DNA of 64,000 nt from Toxorhynchites rutilus septentrionalis (taxonomy: Eukaryota > Arthropoda > Insecta > Diptera > Culicidae). How positions within the stretch are numbered: position 1 is the stretch's first letter; each line of letters begins with the position of its first letter. The notes under the pieces were generated by a model, which saw nothing but the letters and a program-made list of their open reading frames with translations, was not told the origin of the DNA and did no database searches. Below are positions 31,346 through 43,790 of this stretch, piece after piece. The position numbers were made by a program, and so were the translations under genes. Location: positions 92,932,075-92,996,074 of the forward strand of contig NC_073746.1 in the NCBI RefSeq assembly GCF_029784135.1, in the 5' to 3' direction.

Positions 31346-32852
31346 CCAAACCAAATTATATTATATTTTGAAAATTATTTTATTTACATTAAATATACCT
31401 CGTAGTGATGTTTCATTATACCTCGTTATGGATTTCAAGTTTGTTTCTAATTTTTATTCCATATGTTTATTGATAACAATTATAACCTTACCAATGGTAA
31501 CGATTTGTCTTGAAATCTTCGATGTTTTTCAACATTGTCCGGGAACTCATTATTTTCTTCCGAATTCCATTCACGTTATCTCCATATCCATTTTAAAATA
31601 CCCTTTGTGAGCTTATTCTCGAGTATTTTTATTAAAGCTGGCTGGCTGCGTAATTAAAGCTCTAAAAATCAGACAATGAAATCAACCACTTTGTTTGAAA
31701 ACAGAATTTTCTCGTCTAAACATCAATCACTTTCGCTTTTACAGGTTCGGTAGTACCTGATGGCTATAATGAACCTAGTAAAAACAAAACATCTGCAGTA
31801 TCATCGTGATCGATGATTCCGTTGACCTACAACCCTTAATTGTTAAATCATGCTGAATATTGTCCTGAAAAATTCATGCCGATTCTAAGGAAAAAACCAA
31901 AAGCATATTTTTGTAGGCATACATTTTTTCGATCATAGATGCACCGTTTTTTCCTGAATATTTCAGCATCCTTCATGCAACTTGAGAATTCCATCCTCCC
32001 AGAACTTATGCTATACAGTAAGTTGAAGTTCTTACAAAAATTTTAACAGTTAATAATCTGAAGATGCATTATCTGGTGTGTAAGGCGAGTGGAGTTTTAG
32101 GAGTCCCTAGAAGCGTTCTGGATCGTTGATTTTCATACGTTCAGCTGCTAGCAGTACTTGTTGGAATTCATCGAAACTAGATGTTTGCTCACGATGCTCA
32201 CGATACAGATTTTCTTCCAGTCCTACCAGACCCAGCCATAACTTTCTTCAAGCGAAAACCTGCTTCGGGGTTCCATTCACTTGCTAAGATTTTTTTTAAC
32301 TCAATATTCTTGTAAATGATTTGCTCTTTACAATTCGCTACAAATATGTATTTTCGTCGCGTTTATGAAACGAATCGCAGATTGAGATAAGTCCCTTCAA
32401 GTGTTTTCGGTGAAATAAACCCTTATTCCTGAATCCGGTCGGATTTGAAATTAGCACAATGTTGCGCTCCTTAAAAGGGTATTCTAGTCTAAAAATTTGA
32501 AAAGAAATCAATTTTTTTTCTTCATATTTCTCTAATTCAGACATTCAAGAATATACCATAGAAGAGGCTTTTTGGAAATCTCATTATTTACCAAGTTATA
32601 GCCATTTTAGTGATGCGATATCTTGTCTAGTACGGCCATAACAATTAACTTCAAACTCGTTTTTCTCGAAATATGTTTTTCAAACTGGTTTACACGATAT
32701 TTAAAGTTCTACTTATCCGATCTATGTTTATATGAATACAATCTGTATGTATCTTTCTATCGCATGAACCTATAAAAAATCATAATTTCGTGGCTTTACT
32801 ATTTTAAAAAAATCAAGAAACTTAAAAAAAAGTTTTTAACAGCATTTTTTTC

Positions 32853-33045
32853 CTTCAAATTTCCGCCATTTTATCCAAAAACATATTTATGACTTGTCCG
32901 AGGTTCATACGATAGTGGCATCTTTACTGATTCAGAATCTGTTCAAATTTCCGCCATTTGATCAAAAACACGTTTTTCACTCGTCCGAGGTTCATACGAT
33001 TGTGGCATCTTTACTAATTCAGAATCTGTTCGATTTGTTTGTTTC
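32853..33045 (+). repeat. two-unit tandem duplication, 87-bp period
   Basis: TCCGAGGTTCATACGATAGT and TCCGAGGTTCATACGATTGT occur 87 bp apart, with matching flanks TCAAATTTCCGCCATTT and ACTGATTCAGAATCTGTTC. The remainder to 34060 shows nothing recognisable. Confidence 0.75.
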
Positions 33046-34075
33046 AGAGAACCAGAAGTGCTGGAATCTTGTACGCCATGGCACAACTTTTTTTTGAACC
33101 CCCTCACTCGATCAGCTTCTAATTATAGATATATATTTTTCCGTTCAATTTTTGTTTTATTGATATAACAAATAGTGATATAATGGATGGTAAAAACATT
33201 CTTTGTTTTACTTTTTCGGAGCTCGAACAAACGTACGAAATTCGTGTCTCTATCCCCCTTAATCTGATCGAGTCAATTCCTATCGGATTGTACAAATATT
33301 GCAATTTTGAAATGCAGAATGCAAAAGTTTATTTCGTTCGGATTGCGATTTGTCAAATCCGATCGGGTTCCGTAATATGGGTTAATATGTAGTCCATGCA
33401 TTGTTGCATGTTTGCATGTTTCATGCATGTTTTTCGTGATGTTTCGTTTCTGTGATTTCGGTGATTTTCGACATCTGTAGTGAATCTACTAATTCATGTG
33501 CATGAAAGATTAATCTTTTCTTTTAATTAATCAGCAGTAGCAGCATGAACTTTCCAGACAACTCAAAAAAAGCGTATTAGAAAAATTACCAGACATCAAT
33601 GAAGAACAACATCATTGCATGAAAAAGATCTCCAGAGATACGGCCCGTACACTCATGGAAGAATTTGTTTTTCGTTTCAATGTTCAGAAATCCTTGGGAG
33701 TTTTCGAAAACAAACCAAACAGTTTTGTCATCAAAAGCAAAAGCTGAGCAACCCGCACTTAAGTCGTGATTTTTAATACTACAAAAAATCCAACGTTCTT
33801 TGTGTTATTGGATGTCTTTATCCTGGCGGATTTAATGGCCCTTTATTACCGATTGGAATAAATTGGATCCTATTCATGTGCGTTACCTTCAAAATATACA
33901 TTTCAGGAAAGAGGTTCAATCATATGAAAAAAATATGGATGTTTGACCGAGCAGCACTCTCAGGCAGTTCAGTACTTTTATTGATGAATACTGAGTACTT
34001 AGGGCGGGCGTGAAGTTCAAAAATTCGTGTAAATACAAAACAGATCTCATTCAATTTTGACTTCTAACTTAATTT

Positions 34076-34190
34076 CCACGTGGACAATATCAAAACCCCC
34101 TCCCCCCTCACCGTGGACAAGCGTGGACATGTTCATAACACCTCCCCCCCCACTAAAGCTGTCCACGTGGTATGTGGACAGCCCCTTATT
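34076..34190. repeat. GTCCACGTGG repeat, copy 1
   Basis: CCACGTGGACAA, C-rich CCCCTCCCCCC, GTGGACAAGCGTGGACATG and GTCCACGTGGTATGTGGAC occur in order. Relatives are at 48729-48835 and 51985-52095. The paired GTCCACGTGGAC words can form a hairpin. Class unknown. Confidence 0.65.
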
Positions 34191-34609
34191 ATTATGCTAT
34201 CGGGTGTTGTATGTGGAACTACTCAACAGAATCAAATAGTTTCTGTAAATATGAATATTCCTCTTCAGAACTATTTTGTCCAGTGTCTAGAACCAAATAA
34301 CATTATTTGCATTGAAACTGAATCCGTTGAATATGGCAAAATGGTTATACAGCTGTGCTATTCGATTCTACGATGGATACAAATATAGATAATTTCACTT
34401 TTCGGTTTAATTCTTGTTATCTGCTTCTACACCCAAACTAGCGTTGACAGAAAACATGTCATCTTTGGCAGAAATGATGCCATTTAGTGTGCTGTTGAGT
34501 CAAATGCGCAAATAATGAGCTATTTTGGAAGCTAAAAATGGTTTGTATGTATGCTCTTTCTGTTTTCTTTTCTCATTACATTCGGGATTGCGCTAAAAAA
34601 AAAGTTCAT

Positions 34610-34690
34610 ACGACGTCAATGGGGATCGCACCTAGGCCGGCTGGAATGCAAAGCTAATTTACACGACCACGCTATCCACATGGCTTATGA
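34610..34690 (-). mobile_element. tRNA-like head of a SINE
   Basis: On the minus strand GTGGATAGCGTGGTCG resembles an A box and GGTGCGATCCCCA a B box, about 45 bases apart. The cloverleaf is not convincing as a functional tRNA, so it is better read as the head of a tRNA-derived SINE. Confidence 0.45.
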
Positions 34691-35529
34691 TGCTTAAGAG
34701 GTTGTTCAGCAAATACATGATAATATTGCACCTGATTATAACATTATAACAGTGGAAGTGTTTACTAAGAGTAAAAAAGGAGCGCATGAAGGAGAACAAT
34801 ACTTATCTCGGTCTGGGCCGTGTATGTGGCAAAGCATGCGGAAAACTTATTTGTCTTTTGTTTCGCTCGCTCATATTAATCTTATATTGCTGTACCATGT
34901 ATATTATACAAATGCTTACCAGTATTTGTGAGTCATGACATTTTCTGTTATGTTATGTCTCATTTAATGTCATAAATTGGGAGGACAAAACATGCTAAAA
35001 CAAGCTAAAAATCAATTTTGGGTGTAAGTACGGGTTCGCGGCATCTATACGAAAATAGTTGTGGTGAAATTGTCATGAATAGATCGTAGAACCACAATAA
35101 TTCCCGGTCCAATGATGCCCCTGAGTATGAAATCATATTCAATTCTCCAACAATAATTCGATGAACGAAAAAAACGTCAAAAGGTATGGATTATGATCAA
35201 CAAAATCGCTTATTATTAACCATGAGTAGTTGGAAAAATTTTTTGGATGCAGCCAACGTAAATCATAGGATTTCACAGGCAGAACAGCAACACAAAAAAT
35301 GAAATTTGAAATGTTCTGAACTTGAACTTTGCTGTGAAAAAAAAGCGAGCGCAATATACACAAGTTATTGAACTTGTAGTGAAATTCCTGTGCAATTTTG
35401 CTATTTCCTACATCCTTCTGAACGCTTGTTTTCAGAAGCAGAGCAAATCATGACCAAGCAAGAACCCGGTTACCCGGTTCTCACTTAAATGTGATCTTGT
35501 TTCTGCAATCGATTGATGGGAGTGTTTGA

Positions 35530-35600
35530 CATACGCGTGACCACAGTGCAAGTCAGGAGACTCCCACGAAAAATCCCCCGATAAGAACTGGAATTATATG
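35530..35600 (-). mobile_element. Feilai-type SINE fragment
   Basis: ACGCGTGACCACAGTGCAAG and the following GACTCCCACGAAAAATCCCC match the middle of the SINE at 39215-39471. Head and tail are missing. Confidence 0.55.
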
Positions 35601-35809
35601 TAGATATATAGTATACAAAAAAAAAGTTTGTATCCAATATTCAAATCGATCAAAATACCTCTTTTATTTATTACTAATTGGAACAAGAAGAAAACATGAA
35701 TATTAACAATTTTCCAAAATTTCAAGAATGCTTCACCACTTACAAAGATTCGTATTATCCTATTACGTAGAATACGTATTGAATACGGAAAAACTTTTTT
35801 TTTCCTATT

Positions 35810-35910
35810 ATAGTGACATTCAACATATTTCGGCTGGTTCGTCGCTTTTACTTCCATTTTTGGAAGAATGTCGGGAGTGCGAATTGAACTCGTGATCTCT
35901 GCGTGACGGA
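35810..35910 (-). mobile_element. tRNA-like SINE fragment (partner at 53225)
   Basis: GGCTGGTTCGTCGCTTTTAC, GGAAGAATGTCGGGAGTG and AATTGAACTCGTGATCTC parallel 53255-53330. The minus strand contains GAGTTCAATTC, a B-box-like word. The interval from 35910 to 36125 holds nothing recognisable. Confidence 0.45.
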
Positions 35911-36138
35911 AAAACTTATTTTAAATAACAATTCATTATTTTAAAAGTGTTTATCCCATCTAAATGTCCATTACAATTTTTACTCCACACTAATAGAACA
36001 CGAAGCTCAATCCTGTTAACGCGAATTTTTTCTTGTTGATGTCAGACTTTAAATAGGTGACTAATTAAATTACAGTAGTAGTTTTTTTTACATTACATAT
36101 TACATTTCTAAAGAATTAGTAATATTAGTCATATAATA

Positions 36139-36642
36139 GGGGGTCTTCGTAGCCACATTGGTTACGCGTTCGCTTAGTAAGCGATCGATCGTGAGTTCAA
36201 ACTCAGGGCCCTCAATTGACCATCTTTGTGTTGTTATAGAATAACTACGTCCACGCAACCATCATCAGCGATGGAAATCGATTCACGGTCGAAATGAGAT
36301 CGATTCATCCATACAATGCTCTGCTCTGCAAGACACATCGGGCTGCTGTTCTATAAATAACTCAACAATGATCAATATCAACTGTCTTCGCTGTCCGGTC
36401 TGCTGAACAATGGAAGAACAGAAAGAATACCCTTACGCCTAAATGGCTACTACTGTGTGATTTACCATAATGTAATGGAACAGAATACCTAACGCCTAAA
36501 TGGCTACTACTAACTACTGTGTAATTATAATTTATAGAAACATAAACATATGTACATGTACACGATTAAAACCCGGCTCTGTTACAGCTAAAATGCTAAT
36601 GAGCCTAATAAATAAATAAATGAGATAAAAAATAAAAAAAAA
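36139..36642 (+). mobile_element. tRNA-derived long SINE, copy 2
   Basis: It starts GGGGGTCTTCGTAGCCACAT with an A-box-like segment, has the B-box-like GTTCAAACT, and ends GCTAATGAGCCTAATAAATA plus an A-rich tail. It is bounded by 13-bp duplications TAGTCATATAATA (36126-36138 and 36643-36655). A short internal duplication of CGCCTAAATGGCTACTACT (near 36437 and 36492) makes this copy slightly longer than the others. Confidence 0.9.
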
Positions 36643-36705
36643 TAGTCATATAATAATATTATGCATTAATTATTTTTTCTGAGTGTGACAGTTAATCGAT
36701 TAATT

Positions 36706-37140
36706 GATTATTTTGAGAAGATTAAGGGCGAGGAAGTTCAGAGAGTAGTTTCAATGAAGTATCTCGGAGTTATGTTGGACGAAAAATTTAATTCTGACGA
36801 GCACATTAACTACACAATACATAAGGCCACCAGAAAGTTTGGTGTACTTTGCAGCGTCAATCACTTCCTGACAACAGATGCGAAAATAACGATCTACAAA
36901 TCAATCATCGCTCCCCACTTTCATTATCGTGCTTCCATTTTGTTCCTCGCAACGAATCTAGAATTGGACGATCTTTAGAAGAGGATCGATTTTCCAAACA
37001 ACATAGGGATCGATTCACTGATAAAATCGGCACCAGAGAATTGATTTTTGCTGGATCGATCTTTAAAAAATCAAATGTCTTTTTTCCAATTGCTTTACTA
37101 ATGCTATGTAAATGTTGACCTTCGCCTCAACAAGAAACAA
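36706..37140 (+). pseudogene. non-LTR retrotransposon RT C-terminal fragment
   Basis: The frame gives VSMKYLGVMLDEKFNSDEHI, then HKATRKFGVLCSVNHFLTTD and AKITIYKSIIAPHFHYRASI. This is the FxYLGxxxD thumb region and the conserved IYKSIIxPxxxY block downstream of the YADD box in LINE reverse transcriptases. The frame breaks after LELDDL. Catalytic motifs and both ends are missing. It follows the SINE by about 60 bp but belongs to a different LINE type from 59168-61560. Confidence 0.85.
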
Positions 37141-37169
37141 ACATTTTACATTTCTATTCAAACTTCTAT

Positions 37170-38075
37170 TTTTTTAAAAAACGTTTATTAATCAGACTCA
37201 ATTACTTATTATCTAAAGTTTACAAAGTCAAATTTCAACTTTAAATAAAACTTATTTTCTATATAATTAAAACTATAAATTTAATAATAACTAAATCTAA
37301 CACTAGATTGATTGAACAGGATAAAAATTTAGGACTAGGATGGAGAGGATGGAGTACTTTGGTTTGATGAATAGGGAAAGTATCAAACAACGATATAATT
37401 TCTATTGAGCAATTGGTAAAGAGAGAAAATTAGGTTGAGGTCGTAACTAGTTAGGATGTCTCTAACAGGTACGTCAGATTGCCTTCCTAGTGCCCTGAGT
37501 GATTCCAATAGATGAGCCCCGGTAGGATGAAAGTTTATACAGGACCAGACCACATGCTCGATTTCCTGAAAAACATCACCACTAACACAAATATTACTAT
37601 CAAAAATCCCAATGCGATACAGATGTGCATCTAACAAGTAATGATTAGACATAAGGTGGGACATCAAGCGAATGAAGTCCCGACCTAGATTCAACCCCTT
37701 GAACCATGCGTTTGTCGATTCCTTTGGAATAATTGTATGTAACCAGCGACCCATATTATCATCACATCAATTGTGTTGCCAATTAAAGAGTACGTGCCGA
37801 CCAGGAGTACTAAAAAATTCATGATAGGTTATTTATCGCTCAAAAATAGTGCCTTCCAAGTCCCCGAACTTAGCTAACGAGTCCGCTTTCTCGTTACCTG
37901 GAATGCAAAAATGGACTGGGACCCAGGCTAATGTAATCCTACGAGATTTTTCGATTAGACTACCCAAGAGCTGTCTTATTGTCATAAGGAAATAACATGA
38001 GCCTCTTATAGCTTTTATGGATCGGATAGCTTCTATTGTGCTGCGATAGCGTTGGGCTTGAATAGATAAAAGCAG
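37170..38075 (-). pseudogene. RNase H-bearing LINE 3' fragment
   Basis: Minus-strand pieces run from the RNase H domain (RITLAWVPVHFCIPGN, EKADSLAKFGD near 37900) to a C-terminal block starting GRWLHTIIPKESTNAWFKGL with HLMSNHYLLDAHLYRIG and EIEHVVWSC. The same blocks, in the same order, occur in the LINE at 59168-61560, so this is an older related copy in opposite orientation. A Cys of the zinc-knuckle-like CDCGD motif is Val-Ser here, and frameshifts break it. A T-rich start near 37170 may be the poly(A) end. Confidence 0.88.
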
Positions 38076-38954
38076 GGATTTCTCAATCTATATTAGGCAC
38101 TGAAGTTTTCATTGAATATGCCAAAATCAGTGGAGCCAATAATGTATGATCCATTCTATCAAAACTTACTTCACGAAATTTCGACAAAAAAATGCGTGGG
38201 ACAACCCTAAAGTGTGTATGTTCTGGAACATCATGTATTTCTTGATGCATGGTTCATACATCAATTGCATTTTATTTTGATTCTCAGCATGAAATCTTGA
38301 AAGTCCAGAAAAATTGTGTTTCCAAGGCAATCATCTTGTACCTTCATAGAATCATTTAATTAAATGAATTAATTAGAACATATTATTAGAGATTCAACAA
38401 CTGATATTCATCCAGAATTCCACTGACCATAATCCCATAAAATCCAACGTCTGGGATTTGGTCGAAATCTTGGTAGTAGTCAAAGAACGCTTCAGTTGGA
38501 CCTGATGTCACCATCCGATTTCGACACAATTTTCATAATGATCAAACATGCAAAACTGCTTTTCCTAAATTCAAGACCACTTATTTGACAACCTGAAAAA
38601 AATATCCAATGTTTATGAAAATTGTCAGGTGGATTTTGGTGAGATGAAAATCATTGTTCACCGATTTTTTTCTGTGATCAAAGAGATTAGAAATATCGAT
38701 TTTCGCGATTTTTTGGAGTACAAAGAATCGAACCAAAAATTCGGAAATCGGAGAGGAAAATATCGATCTTCTAAATATCGATCCAAGATAGCTCAATCAT
38801 AAACGAAACAACAAGGAAGACGCATGCAGACCCTCCAAAATAAGGTGATGCGATTGATTTTATGTTGTAATCGGCTAACGCCAGTAATAGGCAAATATCA
38901 AAAGATATCTGCTCATATACTTTCCACACTTCAAAAGATGTGTATGGGTATTAA

Positions 38955-39052
38955 ACGGGCCATCCATATTAATCGTATCGAATAACAGCTGAAAAATATT
39001 CGATTAATTGATGAACGATTGATTTAAAAAATCGGACATCATTAGTCGTAAT
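38955..39052 (-). repeat. hAT-like MITE fragment
   Basis: Minus-strand start CTAATGATGTCCGATTTTTT with ATTAATCGAATA words matches the fragment at 31223. The following 39055-39180 (ACGGTTAGTCCTAGG, AGTTTTTCATG) also resembles 31100-31180 and 51340-51400, so a larger dispersed family is present. Confidence 0.45.
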
Positions 39053-39214
39053 GTTCAGCATGCATTTTGCATTTTCTAATATTTCACGAACATGAACTGA
39101 ATTATGTTCAATATAACCTATCTCGAGAACGGTTAGTCCTAGGATAAAAACTTGTATATAGTTTTTCATGTGGAATCCCATGTAGATTTAATTTTTCATG
39201 TACATAAATCTTAA

Positions 39215-39471
39215 ATGGCACTAACGTTCCTAGAGGAACTTCGTCGTCTCAACGTAGTATTATTTGCGTCATTTTTATGAGTACTTAGTTGAGCTTTCTA
39301 TGACAAATAACACGCCTTGAATGCATTCTGAGTGGCAAGCCTTAGAATACGCGAGACCACAGTGCAAGTCGGAGGAATTTTCTTTGACGAAAAATTTTCC
39401 CGACCAAAATGGGAATCGAACCCGAACCCCCGACATGTTAGGTGTGACGCTAACCACTCGGCCACGGAAGC
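39215..39471 (-). mobile_element. Feilai-type tRNA-derived SINE
   Basis: The minus strand starts GCTTCCGTGGCCGAGTGGTT (A box) with GGGTTCGATTCCC (B box at about 39411-39422). It continues through CCTCCGACTTGCACTGTGGT, GGAATGCATT-like and AAGGCGTGTTATTTG blocks, and ends CTAGGAACGTTAGTGCCAT. This matches my recollection of the Aedes Feilai SINE family in order and length. The head folds like tRNA-Ser/Leu 5' sequence but is not a functional tRNA. Confidence 0.8.
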
Positions 39472-39879
39472 ACTTTTTCGTGTTACTTCCCTTAAATTGT
39501 TGAAATTTCACAAAGTATTGAAATGTCACAAATTTTCAAAAATATCATATCTCCATTTTGATGAGTTTACCACAGCACCACTGTACGTCAATATTTGTTA
39601 AATTAGATGGAATTTCCATTAAAAATATAAAAAAAAATACGAAGCTGAGGATGTTTTTAGATATGAAAGCTTTCAATGTCAATTTAAAATTTTTAGTAAT
39701 TTTTGCTAACAGTGTATTTAAAATGTCATTCTTCCTAAATAGTTCATTAATTTTCCAATAACTTTGTCAAACATCATATTTTAATCCGACACCTGAATTT
39801 TGAGCTACGATTTTTTAAAAGAAAGATCAATGATTTTAAATACGCCCTCTTAAAAAATCAGTCATAATTTCAATGGTAA

Positions 39880-41400
39880 TTGTGTTTTTGGGTAGTTTTA
39901 AGTAGTAAGAAAAATCGGAAAGGGTCGGATTATCGGCCGACGGCATATTTGACTTGAAATTGTGCACAATATAAGCACTTTACCAATGCACAAAAGTGCA
40001 ATGCACGATATCCACTATCGACATTTAATAACAATAAAATATGAATTTGATTGAAGTGCTCAAGTGGGGGATCAGAAGACGCGAGAGCCAACTGTAAAAA
40101 TCGCTGACCGACAGATGACGGCGTTTCTCTCCTCCGTGTATTTCATGAATCAAAAATCGAACCGCGATTTCCGCGGCAATGCAGTGGAGATGAAATAAAA
40201 CTGCAAACGAGCAAACAACGCGCAAAGCGAGAGAGAGAGAGAAAGAGGCACTCGATGATGGAAGTGAAAAAGTATCATAAATATCATAAATTAAGTTTTA
40301 AGCTGACAATTATCGAGTACGTTGACCGTATTTACACCTTCTCTGCCAACGGAACCGATCGGATCGTGGAGTGTGGAGTGTAATTCCTCAACCAAAACCA
40401 GCCCGGTCGACAAGGGGAGGGAGGAATGACGGGTGGCCCCAAAGCGAAAGATCAAAGATTCGGTGGACAGTTCCCCAAGCGGACTTGCGGCCGGATGGGA
40501 TGAAAGTAATCTGCCTCAAATCGATCCGCGGGGGGCTGCAAGCAGGAAGGATGCCAGCAAAACAAAAATCGTGAAGCAATATGTCCGAAAAAAAAAGAAT
40601 TACACATTTTCGAAATGATAATAATAAATTCTTGCACCAAAGTCGTAAAACTTTACAACATTTTTATTATCCAGGAATGCTTTTGGTGCGAAGCGGCCCC
40701 ACTTGCATGCATACAAACGTGGCGTTCGCAACGCTCTCCTTTTTTCGCGATTATTCCAAACCAATTATTCAATAATCAAGTTAATAAAATATACAAGTTA
40801 TTAAATTATAAATATTATGGCAATAAAAATATTTATTTATACCATACGGTGCTTTTCTCTCAGCGCCGTTCGACGTTTCATTCTGCGGTGTCATGTTTAT
40901 TGCTGCCTCTCATTTTTGCTGATCGGATGTAGTGAAGCACTTTGCCGCCACCGCCGCCACCGCTGTTGTTGTTTGTTGCAGATTATGCCAAATATGCGAA
41001 TGTTGACCGTCGGCCCGACTCGCAGGTCACTCTTTCATTTTCATTGTAAGCAATCGGTGAGCATACCCAGCATCCATTGGTGGGGGCATATATTGGCGTG
41101 CGCCCATTTAGCAACAAGAAAAGAGAAAGAATCAACCAAGACAGTATAAATAAAAGGTTGTGGGCGCGAAAAGCAACAGCAACAGAAGTGATAATAGGAT
41201 CTGCGCCTTCGTAAACTCCCTTCGTTAGTCTCGTGAGTGGAAAAGAGGAGCAGAAGGTGGAGAAGGTCGCCAAGGAAGCCGATGCGAAATAATATGCTCA
41301 CGTCGGATGAAGTATGATGATTAATAAGTCGGTCAGACTGCGTGCAACTTAGGAGTGGGCGACTTCAGATGGTGTGATGATGCTAAAAATGGTGATGAAT
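39880..41400. other. GC-richer, apparently unique DNA
   Basis: No repeat or transposon motif was recognised. It contains a (GA)n run at about 40227-40243, a GCCGCCACC cluster at about 40945, and short frames on both strands without recognised domains. A GTG-started frame at 40433-40618 encodes a lysine-rich peptide but has an in-frame stop just upstream and no splice sites, so I do not call a gene. Confidence 0.35.
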
Positions 41401-41590
41401 GGGATGCTTGAGAGTGTTTATTTCAAACTAACAGAACAGTTTTTTCCACCAATTCTCAAGCAGAAAGCAATAGTATTTGAAATGTTTTATTTGCAATTAT
41501 ATTCGTGTTTCTCCCTAACAAATGGCTCCAGATATTCTTTCTCAAGAGAGGTCATTTGGCGTAAAAATTCAAAACTATTAGTTTATTATA

Positions 41591-43700
41591 TACAAGCTGA
41601 CCCAGCAAACTTCGTCCCGCCCAAAATTTATTTTTCGTTATCACATCCACGTTTTCTTACTAAGCGCATTTTCATGGGTCCAATCGCAGAACTGTTCATT
41701 GATTGATCTTCTAATCTACCCTTTAAAACATTTTTTTTACCGTAAAATTTCAATACTTCTACCGTAATTCGACATTATAATATCAAATTATTTTCAGACT
41801 CAATTCTCGTGCAAGATTTTTCATCCACTTGCAAATGACATGTTACTCCGTTACCCGGAATAAATTTTTGATACAGAAAATATAATAGAATGACGACAGC
41901 CCTAAATTGGACAATTCATTCCTCGAGTTTTGCTCTTATCAACACATTCGTCGATCCATTTTTATGTATATGGATAGAGAGGGGAGAGGGGTCCCGAACT
42001 ATCATAACAACCTTCCTCGGCCCCAAAAAAACCTACATACCAGTTTTCATGTCGATCGGTTCAGCAATTTCCAAGTCGATAAGAATCAGACAGGCATATT
42101 TAAGAATATCTAATCGATTCGACTAATTTTTCTACTTTAAAAAAAAAACTTCTGGACAAACACATCGAATACACATACGAAAAAACATCGAACATGCACA
42201 GCCTCAAGACACTTGTGAAACACAAATTTCTGCATTACACGAGAATTAACCAAGAAAATGAAACCAAATTTGGTATGTGGAGGTCTTAGGGTGCAATAAA
42301 TGTTTCTATGATGATTAGACTCTACACCCCACTCTCTAAGGTGGGGCTGCCATTAAAATGAAACACAAATTTCTACATAACTCGGGAATTTATCAAGCTA
42401 ATGGAACGAAATTTGGCATATGGAGGTTTTAGAATGCAATAAATGTTTTAATGATGGTTAGATACTCCTTTACCCTCTCTTAGGGGAGGGGGGGGGCTGG
42501 CAGGGGCTGTCTGTCACACAAATTTCTGCATTGCACGAGAATTAACCAAGAAAATGAAACCAAATTTTCCATGTGCAAAACTTCCTAGGGTGCAATGAAT
42601 GATTCTATGGTAGTGAGACTCTCCACCCCCTCTCTTAAGTGGGGCTACCATAAAAATGAAACACAAATTTCTGCATAACTCGAGAACTAATTACGCAAAT
42701 GAAACAAAATTTGGCATGTGGAGGTTTTAGGGTGCCATCAATGTTTTTACGGTGGTGAGACACTCCACCCCTTCTCTAAGGGGAAACTGCCATACAAATA
42801 AAAGACAAATTTCTGCATAATTCGAAAACTAATCAAGCAAGTGGAGTCAAATTTGTCATGTGAATGTTTTAAGGACACGAAACGTTTCCATGGTGAATAG
42901 ACACTCCTCCCCTCTCTCTGAGGGAGGAGGGGACTGCCATACAAATTTCTGCATAATTCAAGAACTGATCCAGCAAACTGACCAAATTTGGCATGTGGAG
43001 GTTTTAGGGGGCAAGAAAACATTTCTGAGGTTGTCAACACTTCTCCCACCTTTCTGAGGGGGGGGGGGTCTGCCATAGAGATGAAACAAAAATTTCTGCA
43101 TAACTCGAAAACTAATCAAGCACAATTTGGGATGTGAGGGTTTTTGGGTATGAGAAATGTTTCTATGAAGGTATGACACCCCTCCAAACATGACAAATGA
43201 AAATTTTCGGAAAACTCCGAAGGAAAAAGGGAAAATTCGGAAAATTAAATTGTTGCGGAAAAAGATGTTTGCGCTAGCGAAATTGATCTCTGTTCGAAAC
43301 TGGAAATGGATTTTAATGTGATGAAACGCACTCCTATATCTTCTTCTATCTATACAAAAAAAAGGATCGCCGAATGTGTTGATAAGAGCAGAACTCGAGG
43401 AAGGAATTGTCCGATTTAGGGCTGTCTTTATTCTATCATATTTTCTGTAAATGTTCATTTTTCCATTTATTCCATGTAACGGAGGAACATGTCATTTGCA
43501 AGTGGTTGAAAAATTTTGAACGAGAATTGAGTCTGAAAATAATCTGATATTATAATGATGAGTTTTGTTAGAAATACTAGGAATTTTATAGTAAAAGGTA
43601 AATTCAACGGGGTCGATTAACAGATCAATCAAATAACAGTTCTGCGATTGGACCCATTAACTTGCTCATAGTAACAAAATGTGAATGTTTGAAGGTTGTT
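41591..43700. mobile_element. composite palindromic element enclosing a tandem array
   Basis: The left part opens with the AGCTGACCCAGCAAACTTCG head, then TGGGTCCAATCGCAGAACTG, GCAAATGACATGTTACTCCG and TTGATCCACA-like words. The right part mirrors these: AATGTGTTGATAAGAGCAGA, GGAACATGTCATTTGCAAG and CAGTTCTGCGATTGGACCC. The arms are 400-500 bp and enclose the seven-unit array. The head fragment recurs alone at 53598-53735. No coding function is recognised. Confidence 0.75.
42215..43180 (+). repeat. seven-unit tandem array, 136-153 bp period
   Basis: Each unit contains ACAAATTTCTGCATAA, AACTAATCAAG, CAAATTTGGCATGTGGAGG, TTTTAGGGTGCAA and a C-rich CACTCCACCCC with GGGGCTGCCAT. Unit starts are near 42222, 42365, 42518, 42663, 42805, 42941 and 43086. 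Two inverted units lie at 14815-15100 beside the H3 pseudogene. Confidence 0.92.
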
Positions 43701-43790
43701 CAATACTAACATAAAAAAAACCTGAAATGAAATGAAATGAAATTTGTAAATATATAAATACTCACCTACACAACGCACTCACCACACCTA

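Noticed and set aside
38400..38530. Weak resemblance to a Tc1 C-terminal block (DHNPIKSNVWDLVE)
   Set aside because: Only about 15 residues match loosely, with no catalytic neighbours; could be chance or an extremely old relic.
39411..39471. tRNA-Ser/Leu-like sequence
   Set aside because: It is the head of a Feilai-type SINE. The sequence continues straight into the SINE body and the cloverleaf is incomplete.
40433..40618. GTG-started lysine-rich frame (APKRKIKDS...)
   Set aside because: A TGA precedes it in frame, no acceptor site or ATG supports it, and eukaryotic GTG starts are rare.
42215..43180. Regular repeats and spacers that could suggest a CRISPR-like array
   Set aside because: Unit length of about 145 bp, diverged full-length units and a eukaryotic transposon context fit a tandem array, not CRISPR.
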